Source of the DNA: a bacterium
GTDB taxonomy: Bacteria; Planctomycetota; Planctomycetia; Pirellulales; Pirellulaceae
Direction: 5' to 3'
DNA: 49,910 bases
Assembly (NCBI GenBank): GCA_030430075.1
Contig: JAUIGN010000063.1
Span: 1 to 49,910 of the forward strand
In this document: piece by piece, positions 7,336 to 16,097 of the stretch
Layout: the number at the start of each line of letters is the position of its first letter
Position numbering within the stretch: the first letter of the stretch is position 1
Program-made: the position numbers and the translations under genes
Notes under the pieces: generated by a model
Told to the model about the DNA's origin: nothing
Database searches by the model: none
What the model saw: only the letters and a program-made list of their open reading frames with translations

Positions 7336-8937
7336 ATGGAGAACGACTTCACTCAAATCGGAGGCGTGGACGTCGGTGTGTTGCTGGCCTACCTGGCGGC
7401 GACCGTCGCTTTGGGGTTGTGGGTCGGACGCGGCCAGCGGAATCTGGACGGTTACCTGTTGGGCGGCCGCAATCTTCCCTGGTGGGCCATTCTGGGTTCC
7501 GTCGTAGCGACCGAAACCAGCACGGCAACGTTTCTCAGCGTGCCCGGGATCACGTTTGCCAAGACCACGGGCGACATGCGCTTTCTGCAACTCTCCCTGG
7601 GTTACGTCGTCGGTCGCGCGGTCATCGTATTCCTTCTCTTGCCCCTGTATTTTCGCGGCCGGCTGTGCACGGCTTACGAATTGCTGCACAAGCGGTTCGG
7701 CGGCGCGACGCAGAAGACCGCCTCACTGATCTTCCTCGTCACACGGAACCTGGGCGACGGCTTGCGGCTCTTCTTGACCGCGATGGCGCTGCATGTCGCG
7801 ACCGGCTGGACACTGGAAGGGTCGATTGTCGTGATCGGAATCGCAACGATCGTCTACACCATGATGGGCGGCATGAAGTCGGTCGTCTGGAACGACTGTG
7901 CTCAACTGGTCGTCTACATGGTGGGAGGACTGGTTGTCGCCCTGGTTCTGCTTGACCGGCTTCCAGGAGGTTGGAGCCAGTTCCTCAGCTTCGGGCTTGG
8001 CGAAGACAAGTTTCGCGTCTTCGACTTCGCCTGGCCGAGCGAGCATCACGGACGTTTCCCCTGGGACGACCCTTTCACCTTCTGGGCAGGGCTCGTCGGG
8101 GGCGCTTTTCTGACCCTGGGAACGCACGGCACGGATCAGATGATGGTGCAGCGGTATCTGGCCGCACGCAACGAACACGCGGCGGGGATCGCGTTGTTGT
8201 TCAGCGGGTTCGTCGTCATGCTGCAATTCGCCTTGTTTCTGTTGCTGGGCATCGGCCTGGCCTGCTTTTACCAGCAGGTCCGCCCGGATGTGGTGATCAA
8301 CCGCAACGACGAAGCGCTGGCCACGTTCGTCGTTCACGAATTGCCACGCAATGTCGGCCTGGTCGGTCTCCTCCTGGCTGCTATCTTCGCCGCCGCCATG
8401 TCGACCCTTTCGAGCTCACTCAACTCGTCTGCATCGGCCGTCGTGCACGACTTCTTGAAGCGGCCCGCCCGGTCGGACGCCGGAGCGAGCGAGGCTGGTG
8501 CGGACGCCGCGCCGGACGCTGGGCCGGACGATGATTTACGACGGGAACGACGGTTGCTCCTGTGGAGCCGCGGCCTGACGGTCGTGTTCGGCCTGGTGCA
8601 AATCGTCATCGCAATGCTGGCGGTCCATGTCTCCCGCAGTGTCGTCGGCGAAGCGTTGGCGATCGCCGGTTTTTCCGCCGGCCTGCTGCTGGGACTGTTC
8701 CTGTTGGGAGTCGCCACGCAACACGTCGGGCAGGCGGCCGCCATGGCCGGCCTGGCGGTCGGACTGAGCGCGCTGCTGGTGGTAAAATTCGGCTCGCCGT
8801 TGGCCGTCGCCCTGCTGGGGCCCGAGTTCGGTTGGGAGATTGCCTGGCCCTGGTTGCCGCTGATCGGCAGCGGGATTACGTTTGGCGGCGGGATCCTGGC
8901 CGCCCAAGTGCTGCCAGCCAGGGGAAATACGACCTGA
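7336..8937 (+). CDS. Sodium:solute symporter (SSS) family, likely cell-wall sugar importer
   Basis: A 533-residue inner-membrane transporter with about 13 hydrophobic segments, the usual SSS topology. SSS features seen are DGYLLGGRNLPWWAILGSVVATETSTATFLSVPG near the N-terminus (the conserved Gly/Ala and Ser/Thr sodium-site region in TM1), NLGDGLRLFLTAMAL, and GTDQMMVQRYLAARNEHAA and AAAMSTLSSSLNSSASAVVHDF (the classical Ser-rich SSS signature near TM8). A hydrophilic Asp/Ala-rich loop of about 35 residues follows the last motif. No strong ribosome-binding site precedes the ATG at 7336. Because it is divergent from murQ and upstream of the NamZ genes, I infer MurNAc or a MurNAc-containing product as substrate, in place of the PTS porter MurP used by Bacillus. 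Confidence 0.88.
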   Translation: MENDFTQIGGVDVGVLLAYLAATVALGLWVGRGQRNLDGYLLGGRNLPWWAILGSVVATETSTATFLSVPGITFAKTTGDMRFLQLSLGYVVGRAVIVFLLLPLYFRGRLCTAYELLHKRFGGATQKTASLIFLVTRNLGDGLRLFLTAMALHVATGWTLEGSIVVIGIATIVYTMMGGMKSVVWNDCAQLVVYMVGGLVVALVLLDRLPGGWSQFLSFGLGEDKFRVFDFAWPSEHHGRFPWDDPFTFWAGLVGGAFLTLGTHGTDQMMVQRYLAARNEHAAGIALLFSGFVVMLQFALFLLLGIGLACFYQQVRPDVVINRNDEALATFVVHELPRNVGLVGLLLAAIFAAAMSTLSSSLNSSASAVVHDFLKRPARSDAGASEAGADAAPDAGPDDDLRRERRLLLWSRGLTVVFGLVQIVIAMLAVHVSRSVVGEALAIAGFSAGLLLGLFLLGVATQHVGQAAAMAGLAVGLSALLVVKFGSPLAVALLGPEFGWEIAWPWLPLIGSGITFGGGILAAQVLPARGNTT

Positions 8938-9094
8938 TGTGCCAGGCATGCTACGCGAGCTGAAAGACAAGCTGACAGACTTGAATGACCTCAAGCGGCC
9001 GCGGCTGTTCGCATCGTCGGGCCACCCGGTCCGGTCGAATTCAGCAAGTAGACTGCCATGCTTCCTTCGCCAGCCACCATCGAGGATCAATCCT

Positions 9095-11512
9095 ATGTCA
9101 CCATCCGATGCTGCTATCGGCGGCCTCGTTCGCCGAACGTTCGTCGTCATTTGCCTGGTCGGGATGCCGTCCGCCACCAGCCTCCGCGCCGCCGACCACG
9201 GTCTGCCCTCCGTCGCGCCGCACCAGGTCGACATGGATGCGGACCACCTGGCGAGGATTGACGCAGTCGTCGCCGCAGGCTTGCAGGACAAGAAGATGCC
9301 GGGTTGTGTCGTCTGTGTCGGGCGTCGAGGCAGAATCGTCTTTCGTCGCGCGTTCGGGTTGCGGCAGGCCGAACCGGATCCCGTCCCCATGACCGTTGAT
9401 ACCGTGTTCGACATGGCATCCATCACCAAGCCAGTTGCCACCGCCACCAGCGTGATGCAGTTGATCGAACGGGGGCAGGTCCGGCTGCACGATCGAGTCG
9501 CCACCCACCTCCCGGAATTCGGGCAGAACGGCAAGTCGAAGATCACGATCGCGGATCTCTTGTTGCACCAAAGCGGGCTGCTGCCCGACAACGGGCTGGC
9601 AGACTACGATGACGGGCCCGTAACGGCGATGGAAAAGATCTATGCCCTTTCCTTACGAGCCGAACCGCGGACCCGGTTCATCTATTCGGACGTGGGATTC
9701 ATCGTGCTGGCCGAACTCGTTCGGCGGAAAACGGGCCAGGACATTCATGAGTACACCCAGGCCAACCTGTTCGGGCCGCTGGGGATGAAGGAAACCGGTT
9801 ACCTTCCGGCCGCACCGTTGCGGGCGCGGGCCGCGGTCACGGAACAACGGGACGGCGAGTGGATGCGGGGCGAAGTTCACGACCCCCGCGCGTTTCGCCT
9901 GGAGGGCGTCGCCGGCCATGCGGGCCTCTTTTCTACCGCGGACGACCTGGCCATCTACGCCCAGATGATGCTCGGCCGCGGCACCTTTCGGGGTCGGACA
10001 ATTCTGGCTCCGCCAACGGTCGAACTGATGACGCGACCCTACGCAGTATCGAGCGGAATTCGGGGGTTGGGTTGGGACAAGCAGTCGGGCTACTCGTCCA
10101 ACCGGGGCGAACAATTCTCTCCCCGAGCGTTCGGTCACGGTGGGTTTACGGGGACGGTGCTTTGGATGGACCCGGAACTGGAGCTCTTCGTGATCTTTCT
10201 CAGCAACCGCCTGCACCCCGACGGAAAGGGATCGGTGAACCAGCTGGCCGGCCGGATCGGCACGATCGCCGCGGGATCGATCCGCCTGCCCGGTTCCCTG
10301 GAGGAACACGCGGCCGTCCAACCTGATGCCGACCGGGCACCAACCAATCAACCGGTGCAGGCGGCGGCCAGCGCTTCTACACCCGATGTGCTGACCGGTA
10401 TCGACGTCCTGCAGCGCGACGGCTTCAAGCCGCTGACCGGCCGCGTCGGTTTGATCGCCAACCACACCAGCGTGAATCGCGACCTGGTCAGCACCGTCCA
10501 GGTGCTCCATACCGCCCCCGAAGTCCAACTGGCGGCCCTGTTCAGCCCGGAACACGGTTTCACCGGGACACTCGACCAGCGCATCGTCGATGACGCCAGC
10601 GACGAAACGACCGGCCTGACGATTCACAGCTTGTACGGGAACACGCGGAGACCCACCGCGGAAATGATGGCCGACATCGATACGCTGGTTTTCGATATCC
10701 AGGATGTTGGCTCCAGGTTCTACACCTACGTCTCCACCATGGGTGAAGCGATGAAGGCAGCCGCCGAGCATCAGGTGAAGTTTGTCGTCCTGGATCGGCC
10801 CAATCCGATCAACGGCGTCGATGTGGCCGGTCCGGTCCTGGACGCGGGCCGCGAGTCGTTTGTCGGCTGGCACACGCTGACCGTCCGACACGGTATGACA
10901 GTGGGTGAGCTGGCCCGCATGTTCAATGCCGAACTCGACTTGGGATTGGACCTGCACGTCGTCGAGGTTGAAGGCTGGCGTCGTTCGGACTACCTGGACG
11001 CCACCGGGCTCACCTGGATCAACCCGTCACCCAACATGCGCAGCCTGACCGAAGCGGTCCTTTATCCGGGGATCGGGCTGCTGGAAACCACCAACGTGTC
11101 GGTGGGGCGCGGCACCGACACCCCGTTCGAAGTCGTCGGCGCCCCCTGGATCGACGGAGCAAAGCTGGCTGCGGCCCTGAATCGCGCCGGCTTGCCCGGC
11201 GTCCGCTTCGTGCCGATTCGTTTTACGCCGGACGCCAGCAAGTTCGCCGGCGAGCTCTGTGGCGGCATCAACATCCTGGTGATCCATCGAGCCAGCTTCC
11301 GTCCGCTCGAGACCGGCTTCGAAATCGGTGTGCAACTGCGTCGCCTTTATCCCGAGCAATGGCAAGTCGAACGTTACGCGCGGCTGCTGAACCACGCAGA
11401 GACATTGCAGGGGATCGAGGCCGGCCACTCCAGACAACAAATCGAGGCCGTCTACCAACCGGGTCTGCGCGCGTTCCTCGAGCGCCGGCGCCGGTTCCTG
11501 GTATATCCCTAG
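9095..11512 (+). CDS. Secreted fusion: AmiE-like serine hydrolase + NamZ (DUF1343) exo-N-acetylmuramidase
   Basis: An 805-residue protein. The start at 9095 is chosen because GAGG precedes it and a signal peptide follows (FVVICLVGMPSATSLRAAD). Domain 1 (about 45-400) is a beta-lactamase/AmiE-type serine hydrolase: SITK with Ser109 and Lys112 as the SxxK pair, YSDVGF as the second motif, and HGGFTG as the third. A Pro/Ala/Gln-rich linker covers about 405-428. Domain 2 (about 430-803) is DUF1343: GLIANHTS, FSPEHGFTG with Glu486, FDIQDVGSRFYTYV, LDRPNPI, INPSPNM and ETTNVSVGRGTDTPFE. In Bacillus subtilis the separate proteins AmiE and NamZ (GH171) act together in MurNAc release from cell-wall fragments; here they are one chain. 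The gap from the symporter stop is 157 bp. Confidence 0.9.
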   Translation: MSPSDAAIGGLVRRTFVVICLVGMPSATSLRAADHGLPSVAPHQVDMDADHLARIDAVVAAGLQDKKMPGCVVCVGRRGRIVFRRAFGLRQAEPDPVPMTVDTVFDMASITKPVATATSVMQLIERGQVRLHDRVATHLPEFGQNGKSKITIADLLLHQSGLLPDNGLADYDDGPVTAMEKIYALSLRAEPRTRFIYSDVGFIVLAELVRRKTGQDIHEYTQANLFGPLGMKETGYLPAAPLRARAAVTEQRDGEWMRGEVHDPRAFRLEGVAGHAGLFSTADDLAIYAQMMLGRGTFRGRTILAPPTVELMTRPYAVSSGIRGLGWDKQSGYSSNRGEQFSPRAFGHGGFTGTVLWMDPELELFVIFLSNRLHPDGKGSVNQLAGRIGTIAAGSIRLPGSLEEHAAVQPDADRAPTNQPVQAAASASTPDVLTGIDVLQRDGFKPLTGRVGLIANHTSVNRDLVSTVQVLHTAPEVQLAALFSPEHGFTGTLDQRIVDDASDETTGLTIHSLYGNTRRPTAEMMADIDTLVFDIQDVGSRFYTYVSTMGEAMKAAAEHQVKFVVLDRPNPINGVDVAGPVLDAGRESFVGWHTLTVRHGMTVGELARMFNAELDLGLDLHVVEVEGWRRSDYLDATGLTWINPSPNMRSLTEAVLYPGIGLLETTNVSVGRGTDTPFEVVGAPWIDGAKLAAALNRAGLPGVRFVPIRFTPDASKFAGELCGGINILVIHRASFRPLETGFEIGVQLRRLYPEQWQVERYARLLNHAETLQGIEAGHSRQQIEAVYQPGLRAFLERRRRFLVYP

Positions 11513-11524
11513 CCCGGACTATGC

Positions 11525-12745
11525 ATGAACGAGCAAGGTGAAACCCGGTTCGGACTCGAACATTGCCTCGCGCAACCGCCGGCGGCGATGCGCGATGGTC
11601 GCTTCGGGCTGCTGATGAACCAGGCTTCGCTGGACACCGAGTTGCGGTTCGCGTGCGATGTGCTCGCCGAACGGTTTCCCGGCCAGCTGCTCGCCCTCTT
11701 CTCTCCCCAACATGGACTGTGGGGCGAGCAGCAGGCGAACATGATCGAGTCCACCCATGGACGATACGAACCATTGGCGTTGCCGGTTTACAGCCTCTAC
11801 TCGGAAACGCGCAAACCGCTCGGCGAGTGGCTGCAAGGGCTCGATTGCCTGGTCGTGGACCTGCAAGATGTGGGGACCCGAGTCTACACGTTCGCCTGGA
11901 CCGTCACGCTCTGCCTGGAAGCGTGCGCGGAAACCCGGATTCCGCTGATCTTGCTGGATCGCCCCAACCCGATTGGCGACCGGTCGGAAGGCCCGTTGCT
12001 GGAGGCGGGCTGGGAGTCGTTCGTCGGCCGGCTCGGCATTCCCCTCCGCCATGGGCTGAGCCTGGGCGAGCTCACGCGATTGGCCAACCGTGAACTGTCC
12101 ATCCAGGCCGACCTCCAGGTCGTGACGGTGCCGGACTGGAATCCGCACGTCGGCTGGCCGGCAACCGGGCGCTACTGGATCCCGCCGTCACCCAACATCC
12201 CACGGCCGACATCCACGCTGGTCTATCCAGGTCAGGTCCTCCTGGAAGGGACGAACCTGTCCGAAGGCCGGGGTACGACACAACCGTTCGAGTTGGTCGG
12301 CGCGCCGTTTGTCGACCCGCACCGCCTGGCCGCCGCTCTCAACGAATGGCACCTGCCGGCCGTTTCGTGGACACCCACCCGCTTCCGACCGACATTCGAC
12401 AAGTGGCAGAACGAAGTCTGCGGCGGGGTCGTGCTCCATGTGCGCGATGCCGCCTCGTTCGAACCCGTCCGCACCACGCTCTCGATCCTGGCCACCGTTC
12501 ATCGCCTGTGGCCCAACGAATTCCGCTGGCTGCCGCCGCCGTACGAATACGAAACGACCAGGATGCCGATCGACATCCTGTTCGGTAATGATCGCTTCCG
12601 CTTGCGCCTCGATGCCGGCTCGATCCAGTCGCCCGACGACGTTACCGAGTTGCTATCCTTTGATCGGCAAGCCTGGCGGGCGCGAGTATCCGAATCTCTG
12701 CTCTACCAACGGGAGGCGGAGCCCGACGCGCGCTCGGTGATTTGA
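11525..12745 (+). CDS. Second NamZ/DUF1343-family protein, no signal peptide, variant EHG motif
   Basis: A 406-residue single-domain DUF1343 protein, 12 bp downstream of the fusion gene and so almost surely co-transcribed; it lacks a clear ribosome-binding site. Family motifs: FGLLMNQAS, FSPQHGLWGEQQANMIES, LDCLVVDLQDVGTRVYTF, LLDRPNPIGD, IPPSPNIPRP and EGTNLSEGRGTTQPFELVGAPF. Compared with the fusion protein, the acidic residue of the SPEHGF motif is Gln62, and a GEQQ-NMIES stretch follows that the other copy lacks. It therefore seems to belong to a different subgroup. With no signal peptide it is probably cytoplasmic. Whether it keeps the exo-muramidase activity cannot be told from sequence. 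Confidence 0.85.
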   Translation: MNEQGETRFGLEHCLAQPPAAMRDGRFGLLMNQASLDTELRFACDVLAERFPGQLLALFSPQHGLWGEQQANMIESTHGRYEPLALPVYSLYSETRKPLGEWLQGLDCLVVDLQDVGTRVYTFAWTVTLCLEACAETRIPLILLDRPNPIGDRSEGPLLEAGWESFVGRLGIPLRHGLSLGELTRLANRELSIQADLQVVTVPDWNPHVGWPATGRYWIPPSPNIPRPTSTLVYPGQVLLEGTNLSEGRGTTQPFELVGAPFVDPHRLAAALNEWHLPAVSWTPTRFRPTFDKWQNEVCGGVVLHVRDAASFEPVRTTLSILATVHRLWPNEFRWLPPPYEYETTRMPIDILFGNDRFRLRLDAGSIQSPDDVTELLSFDRQAWRARVSESLLYQREAEPDARSVI

Positions 12746-12871
12746 CAACGTTGTCGATCACATGCGGAAAGCCGCAGGTCCGTTGCCCCGGCCGGTCCAA
12801 GGAACGGGTCGAATACAACTCCCGTCGCTTTGGCAGCAGGTCTGTGCGGAACGTTGTTGACGGCGTGCCGC

Positions 12872-13921
12872 TCAACCGGCGTCAGCAGGTCCGAGTTGTT
12901 CCTCCAGCAGGCGTCCCAACTCCGGTCCGCGGGCATTCAACGAAATCACTTTGCCTTCCTTGTCGACGAGGATGACAGTGGGGATGGCCATCACGCCGTA
13001 GCGGGTCGCCACAGGATGGTCTCCGGCAACTCCATCTTCAAACATCGTCTTCCAGGGCAGCGCCCGTTCCTTCAAGAAGGCTTCCAAGCGAGCCCGATCG
13101 GAGTCGATGCTGATCCCCACGACGTCGAACCCCTTGTCGTGGTAGAGCTCGTACTGCTTCTTGACGTTGGGTAATTCCCGCACACAGGGACCGCACCAGG
13201 TTGCCCAGAAGTCGACCAGCACGACTTTGCCGCGGTACGATTCCCAATCGAATTCGCCGCCGTCGACCAGCTTGCCTTCGATCTGCATCTCCTTGCCCAC
13301 CAGGCCGAGCCGCCGGGCGGAACCGACCATCTTCTTGCCGTAACTGGCGAGCTGCGGCACGTCCTGGTTGGCGAAGAATTCGCCGAAGCTGCGGTAGGCG
13401 GTCATGGCGAGCGCCTTGTTGCCGGTCTGTTCCAGGGCACTGGCGGCCCCGAATGCCAGTCCCAATTCGTTGCCCGTTACTCTCTTGGCCGACTTGAGGG
13501 TCTTGGCGATCTCTTGCACGATCGCCTTCTGCTGATCCGCCTCGACACTGCCGATGCTCGCCACTTTGGCATTCAGCAACAAGAGGCGGGCCGTCTGCGC
13601 TGCGGGCGATTCCGGATCCTCTTCCAATTCGAGGATCTTCTCAGCGGCCGCCTTCATGGCGAGGGGCGCTTTCTTACGATGCTCGAAGAATTCTTCCGCC
13701 GTATTGGGACGGAACTTCTGCAGCCCGGCGACAAACTTCAGGATCGCCTGGGAGTCGCCGTCGGGAACCGCGTAGCGGTCCGACTTCTCAGCGGGAGCTG
13801 CCGGGTCGTTGCCGTCATCAGCCGCTTTTTGGTCGTCACCCACGGCCAAACCGGAGGAGATCACGAGAAGAACGAACAGGGTCACCAAGGGGCGACGCCA
13901 GCAAGCGATGCAATGAGGCAT
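12872..13921 (-). CDS. TlpA-like thioredoxin-domain protein, exported
   Basis: A 349-residue protein with a signal peptide (LVTLFVLLVISSGLAVGD) after a short Cys-containing N-terminus. Residues about 45-205 form an all-helical region with several LLLLNAKVAS/EIAKTLKSAK-type helices. The C-terminal domain (about 210-345) is a redoxin: VDFWATWCGPCVRELPNVKK with the CxxC pair Cys243/Cys246, GISIDSDRA, and the cis-Pro segment MAIPTVILVDKEG. Such proteins carry out thiol-disulfide exchange in the periplasm. The gene converges with the second DUF1343 gene (126 bp between stops) and has no obvious partner. Confidence 0.88.
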   Translation of the reverse strand: MPHCIACWRRPLVTLFVLLVISSGLAVGDDQKAADDGNDPAAPAEKSDRYAVPDGDSQAILKFVAGLQKFRPNTAEEFFEHRKKAPLAMKAAAEKILELEEDPESPAAQTARLLLLNAKVASIGSVEADQQKAIVQEIAKTLKSAKRVTGNELGLAFGAASALEQTGNKALAMTAYRSFGEFFANQDVPQLASYGKKMVGSARRLGLVGKEMQIEGKLVDGGEFDWESYRGKVVLVDFWATWCGPCVRELPNVKKQYELYHDKGFDVVGISIDSDRARLEAFLKERALPWKTMFEDGVAGDHPVATRYGVMAIPTVILVDKEGKVISLNARGPELGRLLEEQLGPADAG

Positions 13922-14265
13922 GAGCAGACTCCAGAAATAGGCGGGTTGTCAGAGGCCTCACGTCGAGCGGTGCGACACGCAAACACCCCCGAACGCGACA
14001 GCCGGTAAGAGTAGTTAGGCTAGTCCAGCAAATTTGTCGACACAAGCGGCGATGGGTAGACCCCGACCGTCCCAGATGCCAGTCCCCCTATCTTAACCCA
14101 GATCCACCGCCATCAGTGGTGAACTGGCTCACAGACAGCGGGTGGACGGATTTCCGATCGACCCGCGAGCATTGGTCGGCTACCGCAGCCCTGTTTCCCA
14201 GCCGGCCCTGTTTCCCAGCCGGCGACCCTCCGCGCCGAGGAGAGAAGCGGGGCCGACCGCCGGGG
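13922..14265. other. Intergenic gap with a short tandem repeat
   Basis: About 340 bp upstream of the TlpA-like gene and downstream of the small protein at 14266. It contains a 17-bp unit (CCCTGTTTCCCAGCCGG) twice in exact tandem at 14189-14222. No gene was seen. Confidence 0.5.
14189..14222. repeat. Exact 17-bp tandem duplication
   Basis: CCCTGTTTCCCAGCCGG is present twice head to tail with no mismatch. Confidence 0.9.
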
Positions 14266-14520
14266 TCAATGCTCGCGCAGCCGGTTGGCCGAATCGCGGG
14301 GGGGCCGCGCGTTGGCCACATCCGGTGGCAGCTGGGCCTGGACCTGCTGCTCGACAACGACCATCCACTCTGCGTGAGTCCGCGCTTTCTCGGAAGCATT
14401 GAACGAGGTTACGTAGGCTTCGGCCGACTCACGCGAGAACGACTCCGGATTGGTCCACACCAGCTTGGACTCGCGCATCAGATGTACAACAAAGCAGGTT
14501 ACGAGCGTCTGGCTTTCCAT
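14266..14520 (-). CDS. Small hypothetical protein
   Basis: An 84-residue protein starting MESQTLVTCFVVHLMRESKLVWTN. The ATG at 14520 was preferred to 14550 because AAGGGG sits about 5 bp ahead of it. The middle part reads like a real soluble protein (PESFSRESAEAYVTSFNASEKARTHAEWMVVVEQQVQAQLPP), with a Trp and a run of helix-forming residues. No known family is recognised. It has no close partner: the gene upstream on this strand is far away. Confidence 0.5.
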   Translation of the reverse strand: MESQTLVTCFVVHLMRESKLVWTNPESFSRESAEAYVTSFNASEKARTHAEWMVVVEQQVQAQLPPDVANARPPRDSANRLREH

Positions 14521-15106
14521 ACTGCCCCTTTCGCATCGGGAGTTGATCAACGAGGGTTGACCGCGCGCACGCCACCGCTCTAATTTCGAGTAGTGGCGGC
14601 CAACGGGTCGATTAGGAAGCTGCTCGTCGGGTCGGACAACTGGACGCGCAGCAGGTTTCTCGGCGGATCGTTGGTCGCCCTTTTCTTGTCACGTCATGGT
14701 CCCGCCTCCCTTCCTGGTTCCGCCGACGGCGGGACAGGCCAGGATCGGCCTGCCGGGCCGCCGACCCGTCAAGTCAGCGGCGATTGGAGTGCGTGCTGTT
14801 CGGAGCTCTCGATGCCCGGACGTGGACTCGCGCATTAGACTGCCCGTCTTACCTGTCTCTACCTGCCTACCACCTGGCACCTACCAGGTCGCTGGCCCCA
14901 TCCCGTTCGAAACCGGGACCCCTGAATACCGCTCGGCCATTGAACTCGGATTCCAGGCGGGTTATAAGCTAGCGACTCCGAATCCCAATGCAAGTCCCGG
15001 GAATCGCAATTACCTGAGAACTACCACGGCCCGTTTTCTGCTGATTTTCCTGAATTCTGGCCAAGGTTCGAGCGACTTACCACGCCCCAACTGGGAGAGC
15101 TACCTC
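14521..15106. other. Long gap with no recognised gene
   Basis: About 590 bp. Several frames are open but their products are rich in Arg/Pro/Gly/Ser without family character. It should contain the promoter of the 84-residue minus-strand gene and of the pair at 15107-16097. No repeat family copy was found. Confidence 0.4.
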
Positions 15107-15721
15107 ATGCCTACACTGCCCGACTTCGACCCCTCCAACTTGCCTCCCTACCCTGAAAAGCCACACAAGACCGGCCAGGCACGAGTCAATGTCGCTGGCA
15201 AGTCACAGTACCTGGGCAAGTATGGAACCTTGGAGAGTCACGCCCTCTATCACCTGGCCTGTGTGCGCAAGTTGGTCACCGGCGGGGTACCGACGACAAG
15301 AGAACTGCGCAACGAGGTAGCCACCATGGCAGGAGCCCCCGGCCGGCCGACCACCTATCCCGCCGTCGCACCGGTCGTCGCCCTGCTCCTGGCCGTCGCC
15401 GTCACCTCGGGAGTCTTATCACACATCGTTACTAAAGCATCCGTTAGACACTTACCATCACAACAGGTGGTAACTCACAAGCCGGTACTAACCATCGATG
15501 CAAATTCTGATGTTGGTGATTCTGGTGTAAGTGGTGATAATCAGCGCCCGAGATTGGACAACGCGACCTCACAGGTCGTCAGGGAAACTTCGGCCGCCTT
15601 TCCAAACGCATCAATCAGTGATGCGCTAAGCTTCGCGGCAGAGAGGTTCAAGTTCCACCGCGAACGGAGTCACGCCAATGCAAAGCAAATGGAAGACGGT
15701 GTTAGTGAGGCTGGTCACTAG
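15107..15721 (+). CDS. Hypothetical membrane protein with an integrase arm-domain-like N-terminus
   Basis: A 204-residue protein; the ATG at 15107 follows GGGAGAG by about 8 bp, while the upstream extension to 14696 is unlike protein. Residues about 18-60 (HKTGQARVNVAGK, QYLGKYGT, ESHALYHLACVRKLVTGG) match the pattern of the short N-terminal module of planctomycete site-specific integrases (TGQA.V...GK.YYLG..GT). There is no recombinase core. Instead a membrane segment follows at about 83-104 (VAPVVALLLAVAVTSGVLSHIV) and then a hydrophilic Ser/Asp-rich tail. The last 44 bp overlap the start of the next gene. The function is unknown. Confidence 0.55.
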   Translation: MPTLPDFDPSNLPPYPEKPHKTGQARVNVAGKSQYLGKYGTLESHALYHLACVRKLVTGGVPTTRELRNEVATMAGAPGRPTTYPAVAPVVALLLAVAVTSGVLSHIVTKASVRHLPSQQVVTHKPVLTIDANSDVGDSGVSGDNQRPRLDNATSQVVRETSAAFPNASISDALSFAAERFKFHRERSHANAKQMEDGVSEAGH

Positions 15722-16097
15722 TCTGACAATGTCAGGAGCATGTGCAACATCAATTCTGTTTGCAACAAGTTCTCTAAGTGGGCAAGGAAACGTGGCGAGT
15801 ACCACCAACCGACGACTGCAAACGATGTCCGAGAAGTTTGCTATCCGGTTGGAGAAAAGGATGGCCGAAAGTAAAGAGCTTCAAGAAGCGCTCGGATCAT
15901 CCGTTGAGTGCTTGGACGAAATTACAGCGTTGATCGTCGCGGACTTGGCACTCCAGCAGGCACAACATGATCGTGATGTCGCCGACCAGGCACTTGCAGA
16001 TTGCTTGATGTCATCAGGCGATCCCTCACCCTTGCCTGAGCCGACGCCTGCACCCGGCCCGTTGCCGAATGGCGAATTCTCGGTGCTGACACGATAG
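15678..16097 (+). CDS. Hypothetical exported protein, overlapping the preceding gene
   Basis: A 139-residue protein whose ATG at 15678 follows GGAG by about 9 bp and lies inside the end of the upstream gene (44 bp overlap, different frame), suggesting translational coupling. Residues 8-35 look like a signal peptide or membrane anchor (LVRLVTSLTMSGACATSILFATSSL). Residues about 48-115 are charged and helical, with coiled-coil potential (MSEKFAIRLEKRMAESKELQEAL; LALQQAQHDRDVADQALADCL). The C-terminus is Pro-rich (PLPEPTPAPGPLP). No family is recognised. Together with its neighbour it may form a two-protein membrane complex. Confidence 0.5.
   Translation: MQSKWKTVLVRLVTSLTMSGACATSILFATSSLSGQGNVASTTNRRLQTMSEKFAIRLEKRMAESKELQEALGSSVECLDEITALIVADLALQQAQHDRDVADQALADCLMSSGDPSPLPEPTPAPGPLPNGEFSVLTR

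Noticed and set aside
9653..10957. Minus-strand open frame of 434 codons opposite the AmiE-NamZ fusion gene
   Set aside because: It is the mirror of a gene with intact catalytic motifs; the product is His/Gly/Arg/Gln-rich with no recognisable domain.
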